A stretch of 38,861 nucleotides of DNA from an uncultured Christensenellaceae bacterium. GTDB lineage: Bacteria > Bacillota > Clostridia > Christensenellales > Christensenellaceae. How positions within the stretch are numbered: position 1 is the stretch's first letter; every line of letters starts with the position of its first letter. The notes beneath the pieces were generated by a model. It did no database searches and was not told the origin of the DNA. It saw nothing but the letters and a program-made list of their open reading frames with translations. The stretch lies in assembly GCA_934555865.1 (NCBI GenBank), contig CAKTFI010000009.1:1-38861 (forward strand), read 5' to 3'. Positions 1 through 7,421 of the stretch are shown here, piece after piece. A program made the position numbers and the translations under genes.

Positions 1-54
1 CTGGAGAGGCAAACGTCCGGGACCGCTCCCAGAAATAGGCCGGAAAAGGACAAA

Positions 55-87
55 GGCCGGGGTGGCAGCCGCTTCCCCGGTTTTTTT
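55..87 (+). terminator. Intrinsic terminator of an upstream gene outside the window
   Basis: CCGGGG (57-62) pairs with CCCCGG (75-80) around a 12-nt loop, and seven T follow directly (81-87). Nothing in bases 1-54 can be assigned to a gene, so this probably ends a plus-strand transcript that began before the window. Confidence 0.65.
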
Positions 88-438
88 GTGCGGCGGGGGA
101 AAAACGAGGCTGCGCATCCTTCCTGCGGCTTGGCTAAGGGAGCGGCCATGTAGCGCGAGAACTCTTTAGAAACAATTATCGAAAACTTCCTTTCAAGCAA
201 GAGCGAATACAAAGCGAGGATACCGCTCATGTATGTATTTTTCTTCTTCTTCGCTGCAGGGGCAGTGTGTAACTTCTATTTTTCCCGGAAGAATTGCTTT
301 TTAGGCGTTGTGCGCATCGATCGTGAGTGCAAGAAGCGAATCCCATCTTGCACAGTGTGGGAATCCACCGATATAGGAAAACTGGGAAACCTCGCCGATT
401 CTTTCTAAAAAAATACGGCACTTTTTTAAAAATACTAC
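88..438. other. Intergenic spacer without a recognisable gene
   Basis: This spacer is clearly richer in A+T than its neighbours, mainly from about 160 to 438. It holds a perfect 7-bp inverted repeat, GTGCAAG (327-333) and CTTGCAC (347-353), followed at once by a small hairpin GTGG/CCAC (357-368). A 72-codon minus-strand frame (227-445) has no homology I recognise and an implausible basic composition. Both repeats lie upstream of the promoter at 439-467, so they are not in that mRNA unless another promoter exists. I see no coding sequence. Confidence 0.5.
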
Positions 439-467
439 TTGCCAAGAATGATTTAGTGTGCTAAACT
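439..467 (+). promoter_or_regulatory. Sigma-A-type promoter of the amino-acid ABC operon
   Basis: TTGCCA (439-444), a 17-nt spacer and TAAACT (462-467). Transcription would start near 474 and leave a 5' leader of about 47 nt ending in the ribosome binding site GAGAGG (507-512), 8 nt before the first gene. Confidence 0.7.
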
Positions 468-520
468 GCTACTACAGTGCAAGAGCACAAAAAATTTTCA
501 ATATTTGAGAGGATAACACA

Positions 521-1345
521 ATGAAGCGAGTATTTTTGGCAGTGATGGCGCTCCTCATGGCGGTCTCTATGGCCGCCTGCGGCAAGAAGACGGCGGGGAT
601 CACGGAGGCTTCGGCCGAGGCGCTCAAGGGCAAGCGCGTGGTTGCGGAGCAGGAATCGGCGGGCGAGGAAGTCGTCACGACGGACAGCATTTTCAAGGAT
701 GCGGAATACACGGCGGTGGAATCGCAGGCCAAGGCGCTTATGGAGGTAGAGGCCGGCACGGCGGACGCGGCGGTCATCGACTATGTCATGTCGATCGGCT
801 CCATCGGCGAGGGCACGGACTACGCCGACCTAAAGCTGGTGGAGGACGCGGAATTCGCGCCGGAGGAATACGGCATCGCGTTCCGCAAGGGCTCGGACAT
901 GGCCTATGTCGTGAATCAAGCAATCGCGGAACTGAAGCAGGAAGGCAAGCTGCAGGAGATTGCGCAGAAGTATAAACTGGAGGAGCTCATCACGGCGGAC
1001 GCTTCGTTTGACGAGATTACCGAGAAGGATTCGGATTGGGCGTATATCAAGCAGAAGGGTGAACTCGTGATCGGCATCACGCTGTTCCAGCCGATGAACT
1101 ATTTCGACGATGCGGGTGAGCTCACCGGGTTTGAGACGGAATTCGCCAAGGCGGTCTGCGAAAAGCTGGGCGTCAAGGCGGTATTCCAGGAGATCTCTTG
1201 GAACGCGAAGGAAACGGAGTTGCAGGCGAAGAATATTGACTGCATCTGGAATGGCCTCACGATCACCGAGGAGCGCGCGGCGGCGATGAGCATCACGATC
1301 CCCTATATGCGCAACAAGCAGGTGCTGGTCGTCAAGGGGAAGTAA
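521..1345 (+). CDS. Amino-acid ABC transporter substrate-binding lipoprotein, circularly permuted
   Basis: Family 3 (SBP_bac_3) solute-binding lipoprotein of 274 aa that should capture a polar amino acid outside the membrane for the permease and ATPase that follow. A signal peptide ends in a lipobox with Cys20 (SMAAC). The two halves of the family are in swapped order. Residues about 36-110 are the second lobe (LKGKRVVAEQESAGEEV, then TADAAVIDY with the likely amino-group-binding Asp87). Residues 111-156 are the usual C-terminus (EEYGIAFRKGSD ... EIAQKYKLEEL). Only then come the usual N-terminal strands (GELVIGITLFQPMNYF, GFETEFAKAVCEKLG) and LTITEERA with the likely carboxylate-binding Arg252. 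The protein ends at PYMRNKQVLVVKGK, exactly where a normal member crosses the first hinge. The frame is uninterrupted. GAGAGG lies 8 nt upstream. The function is sure at family level; the ligand is unknown. Confidence 0.93.
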   Translation: MKRVFLAVMALLMAVSMAACGKKTAGITEASAEALKGKRVVAEQESAGEEVVTTDSIFKDAEYTAVESQAKALMEVEAGTADAAVIDYVMSIGSIGEGTDYADLKLVEDAEFAPEEYGIAFRKGSDMAYVVNQAIAELKQEGKLQEIAQKYKLEELITADASFDEITEKDSDWAYIKQKGELVIGITLFQPMNYFDDAGELTGFETEFAKAVCEKLGVKAVFQEISWNAKETELQAKNIDCIWNGLTITEERAAAMSITIPYMRNKQVLVVKGK

Positions 1346-1372
1346 GCGCGGCAAGGGAAACGGAGAAACGGC

Positions 1373-2017
1373 ATGTCTTTTCAACAGATCACCCTCGATT
1401 TGCTGGCGGGGTTTTTGGAAAACTGTAAATTGTTTGCGCTGACGCTTTTGCTGGCGCTGCCGCTGGGGTTGGTCGTCACGCTGGGGACGATGTGCCGCTT
1501 CCGGCCGGTCCGGTATGTGAGCCGGGGGTTCGTGTGGATCATCCGCGGGACCCCGCTCATGCTCCAACTGTTTGTGGTACTCTATGCACCGGGGTTGCTG
1601 TTCGGCGTGCCGGTGCAGTCGCGCATGAGCGCGGCGCTCATCGCGTTTGTCGTCAACTACGCGGCCTATTTTTCGGAGATCTACCGCGGCGGCATCGAAA
1701 GCATCCCGCGGGGACAATACGAGGCAGGGCAGGTGCTCGGCATGACGCGCATGCAGATCTTTTGGAAGGTCATCTGCATGCAGGTCGTCAAGCGTATCCT
1801 CCCGCCGATGAGCAACGAGGTGTTGACGCTCGTGAAGGACACCTCCCTGGCGCGCGTGATCGCGATTCCGGAGATTATCCTTTCGGCGGAGCGCTTTGCG
1901 GGCAAGGGGCTCATCTGGCCGCTGTTTTACACGGGGGCGTTTTTCCTGCTCTTCTGCGGGGTGCTGACGCTGCTCTTTTCCCGGCTGGAAAAGAAGCTGG
2001 ACTACTATCGGGGGTAA
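1373..2017 (+). CDS. Polar amino-acid ABC transporter permease (HisM/GlnP type)
   Basis: Membrane permease of 214 aa for the same importer. The N-terminus has the hydrophobic segments typical of the family. RGTPLMLQLF follows the second segment, and the cytoplasmic EAA loop, which docks on the ATPase, is EAGQVLGMTRMQIFWKV in the second third. The C-terminal helix is followed by a short charged tail. The gene starts 27 nt after the binding-protein gene, with GGAG at 1362-1365. It ends 3 nt before the ATPase gene, so the three are one operon. Only one permease gene is present, so a homodimeric membrane domain is likely (inference). Confidence 0.95.
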   Translation: MSFQQITLDLLAGFLENCKLFALTLLLALPLGLVVTLGTMCRFRPVRYVSRGFVWIIRGTPLMLQLFVVLYAPGLLFGVPVQSRMSAALIAFVVNYAAYFSEIYRGGIESIPRGQYEAGQVLGMTRMQIFWKVICMQVVKRILPPMSNEVLTLVKDTSLARVIAIPEIILSAERFAGKGLIWPLFYTGAFFLLFCGVLTLLFSRLEKKLDYYRG

Positions 2018-2020
2018 GGC

Positions 2021-2791
2021 ATGGCCATTTTGGAAGTCAAAAACCTGTGCAAGAATTTTGGCAACACGGAGGTGCTCCGTGGGATCGATTTTTCCATCGA
2101 ACAGGGCGAGGTGCTGGCCATCCTGGGTTCCTCGGGGAGCGGCAAGACGACGCTTCTGCGCAGTCTGAATTTCCTCGAGACGCCGGAGGAGGGGCAGATC
2201 TTCCTAAACGGCAGCCTGCTGTTCGACTTTGGCGCGCGGCAGCGGCAGAGCGAGGCGCAGATTCGGGAAAAGCGCCTGCATTTCGGGCTGGTGTTCCAAT
2301 CCTTCAACCTGTTCCCGCAATACGATGTGCTGCAAAACCTCACGCTGGCGGTCAAGCTGCTTTCCGGCGTCAAGCGGTCGCAGAAGGAGGAAGCGGCGCG
2401 CATCGACGCGATGGCGGAGGACCTGCTGGCGCGCGTGGGGCTTTCGGATAAACGGCATGCCTACCCCTGTGAACTGTCCGGCGGGCAGCAGCAGCGGGTC
2501 GCGATCGCGCGGGCGCTGGCGCTCAAGCCGGACATCCTCTGCTTTGACGAGCCGACAAGCGCCCTCGATCCGGAGCTCACGGGCGAGGTGCTGAAGGTCA
2601 TCCGGGAACTCAAGGCGCAGCAGACGACGATGATCCTCGTGACGCATGAGATGAACTTTGCGCGCAATGTCGCCGACAAGATCCTGTTTATGGCGGACGG
2701 CGTGATCGAGGAGGCCGGGACGCCGGCGGAGATCTTTGGCAGCCCCAAGCGGGAAAAGACGCGGAATTTTCTGGCGAAGATCTATGACTAA
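2021..2791 (+). CDS. Polar amino-acid ABC transporter ATP-binding protein (GlnQ type)
   Basis: Cytoplasmic ATPase of 256 aa that powers the importer. Visible motifs in order are Walker A GSSGSGKT (36-43), Q-loop Gln93, signature LSGGQQQR (152-159), Walker B LCFDEP (173-178) with the D-loop SALD, and switch His209 (VTHE). All catalytic residues are present and the length is normal for the family. The start lies 3 nt after the permease stop, and GGGGG and AAGG in the permease stop region can act as ribosome binding site. A strong terminator follows, closing the operon. Confidence 0.97.
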   Translation: MAILEVKNLCKNFGNTEVLRGIDFSIEQGEVLAILGSSGSGKTTLLRSLNFLETPEEGQIFLNGSLLFDFGARQRQSEAQIREKRLHFGLVFQSFNLFPQYDVLQNLTLAVKLLSGVKRSQKEEAARIDAMAEDLLARVGLSDKRHAYPCELSGGQQQRVAIARALALKPDILCFDEPTSALDPELTGEVLKVIRELKAQQTTMILVTHEMNFARNVADKILFMADGVIEEAGTPAEIFGSPKREKTRNFLAKIYD

Positions 2792-2796
2792 ACGGC

Positions 2797-2824
2797 AAGG
2801 AGGCGGGTTTCCGCCTCTTTTTTT
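2797..2824 (+). terminator. Intrinsic terminator of the ABC transporter operon
   Basis: GAGGCGG (2800-2806), loop GTTT, CCGCCTC (2811-2817) and seven T (2818-2824). It starts 8 nt after the ATPase stop codon. Confidence 0.9.
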
Positions 2825-2879
2825 GCGCGCCGGGACCCTTCCCAAACCGCAGAAAAAGGCGAGAGAAAAATTTTGAAAA

Positions 2880-2951
2880 AATGCAAAAAAGTGCTTGCAT
2901 TCTGAAAAAGGGTGTTGTATTATAAATGTGACAAAGTTGTAACAACTTTGT
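2880..2951 (+). promoter_or_regulatory. Promoter flanked by two palindromes
   Basis: TTGCAT (2895-2900), a 17-nt spacer and TATTAT (2918-2923) form a good sigma-A-type promoter in an AT-rich island. An inverted repeat AATGCAA/TTGCATT (2880-2901) overlaps the -35 box. A second one, ACAAAGTTG (2931-2939), TAA, CAACTTTGT (2943-2951), covers the expected start site. Such placement is typical of repressor operators, but the second repeat could equally be a hairpin at the 5' end of the transcript. On the minus strand TATAAT (2919-2924) overlaps the same site, so a divergent promoter is possible. No coding gene follows on the plus strand. Confidence 0.5.
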
Positions 2952-3036
2952 ACCCGATCTTGGTTAAAACTTTTTTCTTTTCTTATATATGCAAATTTTA
3001 CAAAGGGCATCCGTGCAAACGGGTGCCTTTTGTAAT
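2930..3036 (+). ncRNA. Candidate small RNA between the ABC operon and sigG
   Basis: A transcript from the promoter at 2895-2923 would begin near 2930, open with the 9-bp palindrome as a hairpin, run through a pyrimidine-rich stretch (about 2970-2990) and end at the hairpin 3001-3032 with TTTTGT. That gives an RNA of about 105 nt with no convincing ribosome binding site. It converges on sigG, and readthrough would be antisense to the sigG 3' end. This is inferred from promoter plus terminator only. Confidence 0.3.
3001..3032. terminator. Bidirectional terminator hairpin downstream of sigG
   Basis: Bases 3001-3014 and 3019-3032 form a 14-bp stem with two G-T wobbles and a GCAA loop. On the plus strand the stem ends in TTTTG. 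On the minus strand it lies 10 nt past the sigG stop and ends in CTTTG, a weak U-tract, so it probably protects the sigG mRNA end and also stops plus-strand transcription. Confidence 0.7.
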
Positions 3037-3041
3037 GTCGT

Positions 3042-3821
3042 TTAATCCGCCTGATACGCCTTGCGCATGCTGCGCAGGGCGTTTTTTTCGAGGCGCGAGA
3101 CCTGCGCCTGGCTGATGCCGATCTCGCGGGAGACCTCCATCTGCGTCTTGCCGGCGAAGTAGCGCAGGTAGATGATGCTGCGCTCGCGCGGGTTGAGCTT
3201 GGAAACGGCGTCCGAGAGCGCGATGGAGGAGAGCCAGCGCTCGTCGGAGAACTTGTCGTCGGACAGGCTGTCCAGCACATAGAGCGTGTCCTCTCCGTCC
3301 TGATAGATGGGCTGTGAGAGCGAAACCGGGTCGGCGATGGCGTCGAGCGCATAGACGACCTCCTCAGGGCGCATGCCCATTTCGCGGGCGATCTCGTCGA
3401 TCGTGGGCTCCTGCATGTTCTTTTCGATCAGGGCGTTTTTGACCTGATAGGCGCGGTAGGCCGTGTCGCGCAGCGAGCGGCTGACGCGCAGCAGGTTGTT
3501 GTCCCGGAGGTAGCGGCGGATCTCGCCGATGATCATCGGGACGGCATAGGTGGAAAAGCGGACATTCATCTCGATCTTGAAATGGTCGACCGCCTTCATG
3601 AGGCCGATGCAGCCGATCTGGAACAGATCGTCCATATTCTCCCCGCGCATGGAAAACCGCTGCACGATGCTCAGCACGAGCCGCAGGTTGCCGCGGATGA
3701 ATTCCTCGCGCGCCGCCTTGTCACCCGCATAGATTTTTTGAAAATACCCGGCGAGCTCCTGCTCGGGGATGACGGGAAGGCGGGAAGTGTCGACGCCGCA
3801 GATTTCCACTCTTGAAGCCAT
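3042..3821 (-). CDS. sigG: RNA polymerase sporulation sigma factor SigG
   Basis: Late forespore sigma factor of 259 aa, the usual length. The N-terminal block VEICGVDTSRLPV is a SigG hallmark, resembling the SpoIIAB/CsfB-contact region of the Bacillus protein. Region 2 (NLRLVLSIVQRFSMRGENMDDLFQIG, then STYAVPMIIGEIRRYLRDNN) recognises the -10 element, and region 4 (KTQMEVSREIGISQAQVSRLEK) recognises the -35. I chose the ATG at 3821 because CTCCTCC, read as GGAGGAG on the minus strand (3829-3835), then has normal spacing; an ATG two codons earlier would be too close. The gene follows sigE by 88 nt and has its own sigma-G/sigma-F-type promoter in that gap. Confidence 0.97.
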   Translation of the reverse strand: MASRVEICGVDTSRLPVIPEQELAGYFQKIYAGDKAAREEFIRGNLRLVLSIVQRFSMRGENMDDLFQIGCIGLMKAVDHFKIEMNVRFSTYAVPMIIGEIRRYLRDNNLLRVSRSLRDTAYRAYQVKNALIEKNMQEPTIDEIAREMGMRPEEVVYALDAIADPVSLSQPIYQDGEDTLYVLDSLSDDKFSDERWLSSIALSDAVSKLNPRERSIIYLRYFAGKTQMEVSREIGISQAQVSRLEKNALRSMRKAYQAD

Positions 3822-3852
3822 GTGCATTCTCCTCCAAAGAATTTTCTGCGCA

Positions 3853-3882
3853 TAGCATGGCCTTCCGCGGGGCAAAGTATAC
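3853..3882 (-). promoter_or_regulatory. Sigma-G (and possibly sigma-F) promoter of sigG
   Basis: Read on the minus strand: GTATA (3882-3878), an 18-nt spacer and CATGCTA (3859-3853). This matches the Bacillus sigma-G consensus GHATR-N18-CATnHTA at every position. The same bases read as GGCCATGCTA 16 nt after GTATA, near the sigma-F -10 form. Transcription would start about 25 nt upstream of the sigG start codon. Confidence 0.7.
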
Positions 3883-3909
3883 CCGGCCGCCGGGGGGAAG
3901 ATTGGCGAT

Positions 3910-4629
3910 TCAGATCAATTTTTGGATGTCCGTGCGGATGCGGCGGATGATTCGCTTTTCCAGGCGCGAGATGTAGCTCTGCGAGATGCCAAGCCGGTCG
4001 GCCACCTGCTTTTGCGTGTGCTCGCCATACGGGCGCAGCCCAAAGCGCATGCGGATGATCTGCTGCTCACGCGGGGGAAGCGTGTCGATCGCTTCCTCGA
4101 TGAGGCGGCGCTCGACGCCGCCCTCGATTTCCTGATACACGGCGTCCGGCTCGCTGCCGAGGATGTCCGAGAGGAGCAGCTCGTTGCCGTCCCAGTCGGT
4201 GTTGAGCGGTTCGTCGAGCGAGACCTCGTTTCGGGTCCGCGTGGTGCGGCGCAGGAACATGAGGATCTCGTTTTCGATGCAGCGGCTGGCATAGGTGGCG
4301 AGCTTGATGTTCTTGGCGGCGTTAAAGGTGTTGACCGCCTTGATGAGCCCGATGCTGCCGATGGAGATGAGGTCCTCTAAATTGATGCCGGTGTTGTCGA
4401 ACTTGCGGGCGATATAGACGACGAGGCGGATATTGCGCTCGATGAGCGCCTGCCGCACCTCGGTCTGCCCCGCGGCCAGGCGGCGGATGAGCTCTGCCTC
4501 CTCCGGCTTGCTGAGCGGCGGGGGCAGCGCCTCACTGCCGTGGATATAGTACAGAAAGCGGCGGCGGAGGAACAGGCGGGCGAACAGGGAAGCGAGCTTG
4601 GAAAACAGGTGGGTATAGGGGCGATTCAT
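3910..4629 (-). CDS. sigE: RNA polymerase sporulation sigma factor SigE precursor
   Basis: Early mother-cell sigma factor, 239 aa, made as pro-SigE. The basic, hydrophobic pro-sequence covers residues 1-27 and ends [16 protein letters not shown]. The Tyr27-Tyr28 pair is at the position where SpoIIGA cuts the Bacillus protein. Core motifs are [29 protein letters not shown] (region 2, split here by reading 2.1-2.2) and [22 protein letters not shown] (region 4 helix-turn-helix). The start ATG overlaps the spoIIGA stop (ATGA), indicating translational coupling of sigma factor and its protease. sigG lies directly downstream. Confidence 0.97.
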   Translation of the reverse strand: MNRPYTHLFSKLASLFARLFLRRRFLYYIHGSEALPPPLSKPEEAELIRRLAAGQTEVRQALIERNIRLVVYIARKFDNTGINLEDLISIGSIGLIKAVNTFNAAKNIKLATYASRCIENEILMFLRRTTRTRNEVSLDEPLNTDWDGNELLLSDILGSEPDAVYQEIEGGVERRLIEEAIDTLPPREQQIIRMRFGLRPYGEHTQKQVADRLGISQSYISRLEKRIIRRIRTDIQKLI

Positions 4630-5474
4630 AGGCTTTCTCCTTGGATGGGGTGTGAGATTTTTTGAGCGGCGAAGGAAACGGGGTGCAGGCGCAAGTTTTG
4701 CCCGAGCAGCGCCTCGCCCGGCGAAGCGGGGGAGAGGTCGCCCAGCGCAAGGTACGCCTTGACGCGGTATACGCGCGCCCCGTCCCGGAGGGTCAGGTCC
4801 GTGGGCGCAAAGGCGGGGAGCACGCCCTCTCCCGCGGCGGTGGCGCAGGGAAAGGCGCATACGGGCAGGGGAGCGCAGGCGGGGTCGAGCAGCGCCGCGG
4901 CCTCCTCCGACCGCAGGTGGGATAGGATAGCCTCCCGCCGGACGACGATGACGCTCCCGCCGCCGGCGTCGCAGAGGCCGTTGCCGGTGTCGAGAAAGGC
5001 GCGCAGGCAAAACCGCCGCCCATAGAGCGAAAAGCACAGGGCATAGGCGCGCTGCGGCCGCGGGTAGGCCTGCCGGAGCAGCAGCTCGTAGAGGAGGCAG
5101 AACAGGCAGAGCCCCGCGAAAAACAGGCGGCGCGGAAGCGCACCGGCCGCGGGGTAGGCGCACCGCAGGCCGAACAGGACGCCGCCAAGCAGAAACCCGG
5201 CGAGCAGGAAGAAGCCCACGCGCCGCAGGTATAGCCGGAAGGGGCGCGCCCCGAGCGGCAGGCAGAGCAGCGCCGCGGCGGGCAGCTTGGCGGCAAGTCC
5301 GCAAAGCAGCGGAAGGAGCGCGGCCAGCACGCTGTAGACCCCGCCGATCGCCGCACCGGCAGTGACGCGCAGGGGGCGCACACGCTGCTCCGACAGGCGG
5401 CTGCAGCAGCACAGCAGAAAAAAATCCAACAGAAAATTGTCTAAAAACAGGAGTTCCACATATACGCGTTTCAT
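4626..5474 (-). CDS. spoIIGA: Sporulation sigma-E factor-processing peptidase SpoIIGA
   Basis: Membrane-embedded aspartic protease of 282 aa that activates pro-SigE at the sporulation septum. The N-terminal half holds about five hydrophobic segments ([21 protein letters not shown] and following). The C-terminal half is the pepsin-like domain with the active-site motif FLDTGN (Asp162). Motif and architecture fit the family; the rest of the sequence is divergent and Ala/Leu/Arg-rich because of high GC. The start ATG (5474) follows GAGG by about 8 nt. I could not place a convincing Spo0A-controlled promoter upstream, although that control would be expected from Bacillus. Confidence 0.93.
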   Translation of the reverse strand: MKRVYVELLFLDNFLLDFFLLCCCSRLSEQRVRPLRVTAGAAIGGVYSVLAALLPLLCGLAAKLPAAALLCLPLGARPFRLYLRRVGFFLLAGFLLGGVLFGLRCAYPAAGALPRRLFFAGLCLFCLLYELLLRQAYPRPQRAYALCFSLYGRRFCLRAFLDTGNGLCDAGGGSVIVVRREAILSHLRSEEAAALLDPACAPLPVCAFPCATAAGEGVLPAFAPTDLTLRDGARVYRVKAYLALGDLSPASPGEALLGQNLRLHPVSFAAQKISHPIQGESL

Positions 5475-5577
5475 GGCGGCGTCCTCACAGGATGAAGTAA
5501 GTCCTATCCTAACCTATGGCGGCTTCGGAAAATGTAGAACCCGGCCGCCCGTCCCCGGCGAATTGCATAGAAAAGCA

Positions 5578-5606
5578 TTGAGAAATGGAAAAAACCGGGG
5601 TATACT
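5578..5606 (+). promoter_or_regulatory. Sigma-A-type promoter of pyk
   Basis: TTGAGA (5578-5583), a 17-nt spacer and TATACT (5601-5606). Transcription would start near 5613 and leave a leader of about 47 nt before pyk. The divergent spoIIGA gene begins about 100 nt away. Confidence 0.8.
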
Positions 5607-5659
5607 ATAAACTGGATAAATTCTTTGAAAATGGCAGAACAGAAACAGAGGTACGCAAT

Positions 5660-7081
5660 ATGACGCTGAGAAAGACAAAGATCGTCGCGACGCTTGGGCC
5701 GGCGAGCGACACACAGGAAAAGATCATGCAGCTCATTCAGGCGGGCATGGATGTGGCGCGTATGAATTTTTCGCACGGCACGCACGAGGAGCAGCTCGGC
5801 AAGTTCCGGGCGCTGCAAAAGGCGCGGGAGACGCTGGGGCGGCATGTCGCCATATTGCTGGATACCAAGGGGCCGGAGATCCGCCTCGGCCTGTTTGCGG
5901 GCGGCAAGGCGGAACTTCGCCGGGGCGGCCTGTTTACCCTGACGGGGGAGGACATTCTGGGCGACGAAAAGCGGGCGAAGATCACCTATTCGGACCTATA
6001 CCGGGATATCCGGCCGGGGCAGCGCATCCTGCTCGACGACGGCAACATCGAGCTCCAGGTGGAAAAGGTCGAGGGCGGGGACATCTGCACGCGCGTGGTG
6101 ACCGGCGGGGTTGTTTCCGACCGAAAGGGCGTCAACACGCCGGGCGTGCACTTAAATCGCGAATACTTGAGCCAAGCCGACCGCGAGGACATCCTGTTCG
6201 GACTGGAACACGGGATGGACATGATCGCCGCGTCCTTTACGGAAAGCGCGGACAATGTCCGGGAAATGCGTGCCTTTTTGCGCGAAAACGGCGGGGCAGA
6301 CATCCCGATCATCGCCAAGATCGAGAGCGAGCGCGGCCTCGCCAATGCGGAGGAGATCCTGCACGAGAGCGATGGGATTATGGTCGCGCGCGGCGACATG
6401 GGTGTCGAGGTCCCGCTCTGCGAGGTGCCGGTCATGCAGAAGAGGCTCATTGCCATGGCTAACCGGGCAGGCAAGACCGTCATCACGGCGACGCAGATGC
6501 TGGAAAGCATGATGAACAACCCGCGCCCGACGCGGGCGGAGAGCACGGATGTGGCCAACGCGATCTATGACGGCACGAGCGCCGTCATGCTCTCGGGCGA
6601 GACGGCCTCGGGCAAATACCCGGTCGAGGCGGTCAAGATCATGGCATGCATCGCCAAGCGGACAGAGGAGGACATCAACTATGCCAAGCGGTTTTTTGAG
6701 TCGGTAAAGCAGACGCACAGCGTGACCGACGCGATCACGCATGCGGCCTGTACGATGTCCTATGACCTCAAGGCGGCGGCCATCCTTGCCATGACCAAGT
6801 CCGGAAAGACGGCGGAGCTGGCCTCCAAATTCCGCCCGGAGGTGCCGATCATCGGTTGCGCGACGGATGGGCAGGTGCTCCGGCGGCTCAACCTCTGCTG
6901 GGGGGTGGAGCCGATGGGGCTCCCCGAATGTGAATCGGCCGACGAGATGTTTTCGATGGCCATCGCGCAGGCCAAGGCCAAGGGGCTCGTGCGGGCGGGC
7001 GACCAGATCATCATCACGGCGGGCGTGCCGCTCGGCATCCCGGGGCTTACGAACATGCTCAAGGTGGCGGTGGTCGAATAA
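5660..7081 (+). CDS. pyk: Pyruvate kinase
   Basis: Glycolytic enzyme converting phosphoenolpyruvate and ADP to pyruvate and ATP, in the cytoplasm. The N-terminus TKIVATLGPAS is diagnostic. KIESERGLANAEEIL and MVARGDMGVEVP form the metal and substrate site, and ATQMLESM and TSAVMLSGETASG follow. The protein has 473 aa and ends GVPLGIPGLTNMLKVAVVE. It therefore lacks the C-terminal PEP-utiliser-like extension found in the Bacillus enzyme, a normal short form. I chose ATG 5660 over an upstream in-frame ATG (5585) because that one overlaps the promoter, while AGAGG (5647-5651) is 8 nt before 5660. Confidence 0.97.
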   Translation: MTLRKTKIVATLGPASDTQEKIMQLIQAGMDVARMNFSHGTHEEQLGKFRALQKARETLGRHVAILLDTKGPEIRLGLFAGGKAELRRGGLFTLTGEDILGDEKRAKITYSDLYRDIRPGQRILLDDGNIELQVEKVEGGDICTRVVTGGVVSDRKGVNTPGVHLNREYLSQADREDILFGLEHGMDMIAASFTESADNVREMRAFLRENGGADIPIIAKIESERGLANAEEILHESDGIMVARGDMGVEVPLCEVPVMQKRLIAMANRAGKTVITATQMLESMMNNPRPTRAESTDVANAIYDGTSAVMLSGETASGKYPVEAVKIMACIAKRTEEDINYAKRFFESVKQTHSVTDAITHAACTMSYDLKAAAILAMTKSGKTAELASKFRPEVPIIGCATDGQVLRRLNLCWGVEPMGLPECESADEMFSMAIAQAKAKGLVRAGDQIIITAGVPLGIPGLTNMLKVAVVE

Positions 7082-7145
7082 GCGGCACATCCCGCCGCCG
7101 CGCCGCATAGGATAGAAGCAAGAACTGCTGTGCGGAGGCCGGGGA

Positions 7146-7394
7146 ATGACGCGGTATTGCAAACTGAAACAGAAAGAGGTCGTCAACATCGCCGACGGAC
7201 GGTCGCTCGGGTGCATCGCCGACCTGCTCATCGAGGAATCGAGCGGGCAGATCCAGGCAATCGTGCTGCTTGAAAGCTGCGGCTTTTTGGGAATGTGGAA
7301 GCCCAAGGAGCTTATCATCCCCTGGCGCAATATCTGTAAAATCGGCGACGATGTCATTCTGGTGGAAACGGATCTGGGGCTGTGCCGGGCATAG
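7146..7394 (+). CDS. YlmC/YmxH-family sporulation protein, PRC-barrel
   Basis: Small PRC-barrel protein of 82 aa (KLKQKEVVNIADGRSLGCIADLLIE ... ELIIPWRNICKIGDDVILVE, a single barrel domain over the whole length). Members of the YlmC/YmxH family are annotated as sporulation proteins in Bacillota, but their molecular role is unknown. GGAGG (7134-7138) lies 7 nt before the start. It follows pyk by 64 nt with no terminator and precedes nrdR by 27 nt, so it is probably cotranscribed with both. Confidence 0.85.
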   Translation: MTRYCKLKQKEVVNIADGRSLGCIADLLIEESSGQIQAIVLLESCGFLGMWKPKELIIPWRNICKIGDDVILVETDLGLCRA

Positions 7395-7421
7395 GCCGGA
7401 TCGGGAAATCGAGGAAAGACG

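Noticed and set aside
20..90. T-box-like sequence GGGGTGGCAGCCGC before a terminator
   Set aside because: The core T-box motif is imperfect, no specifier loop is visible in the few bases available, and the segment is fully explained as the stem and loop of an ordinary terminator far from the next gene.
227..445. Minus-strand 72-codon frame
   Set aside because: No ribosome binding site, no recognisable family, composition skewed to Arg/Lys/Ser, and its start overlaps the promoter of the ABC operon.
830..1717. Long minus-strand frame of 295 codons opposite the ABC genes
   Set aside because: Arg/His/Leu/Asp-rich shadow of GC-rich coding sequence on the other strand; the plus-strand genes have clear families and ribosome binding sites.
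5475..5577. Spo0A boxes or a spoIIG-type promoter before spoIIGA
   Set aside because: Only weak resemblance to the TTCGACA-type box and no convincing -10/-35 pair on the minus strand, so no site is called.
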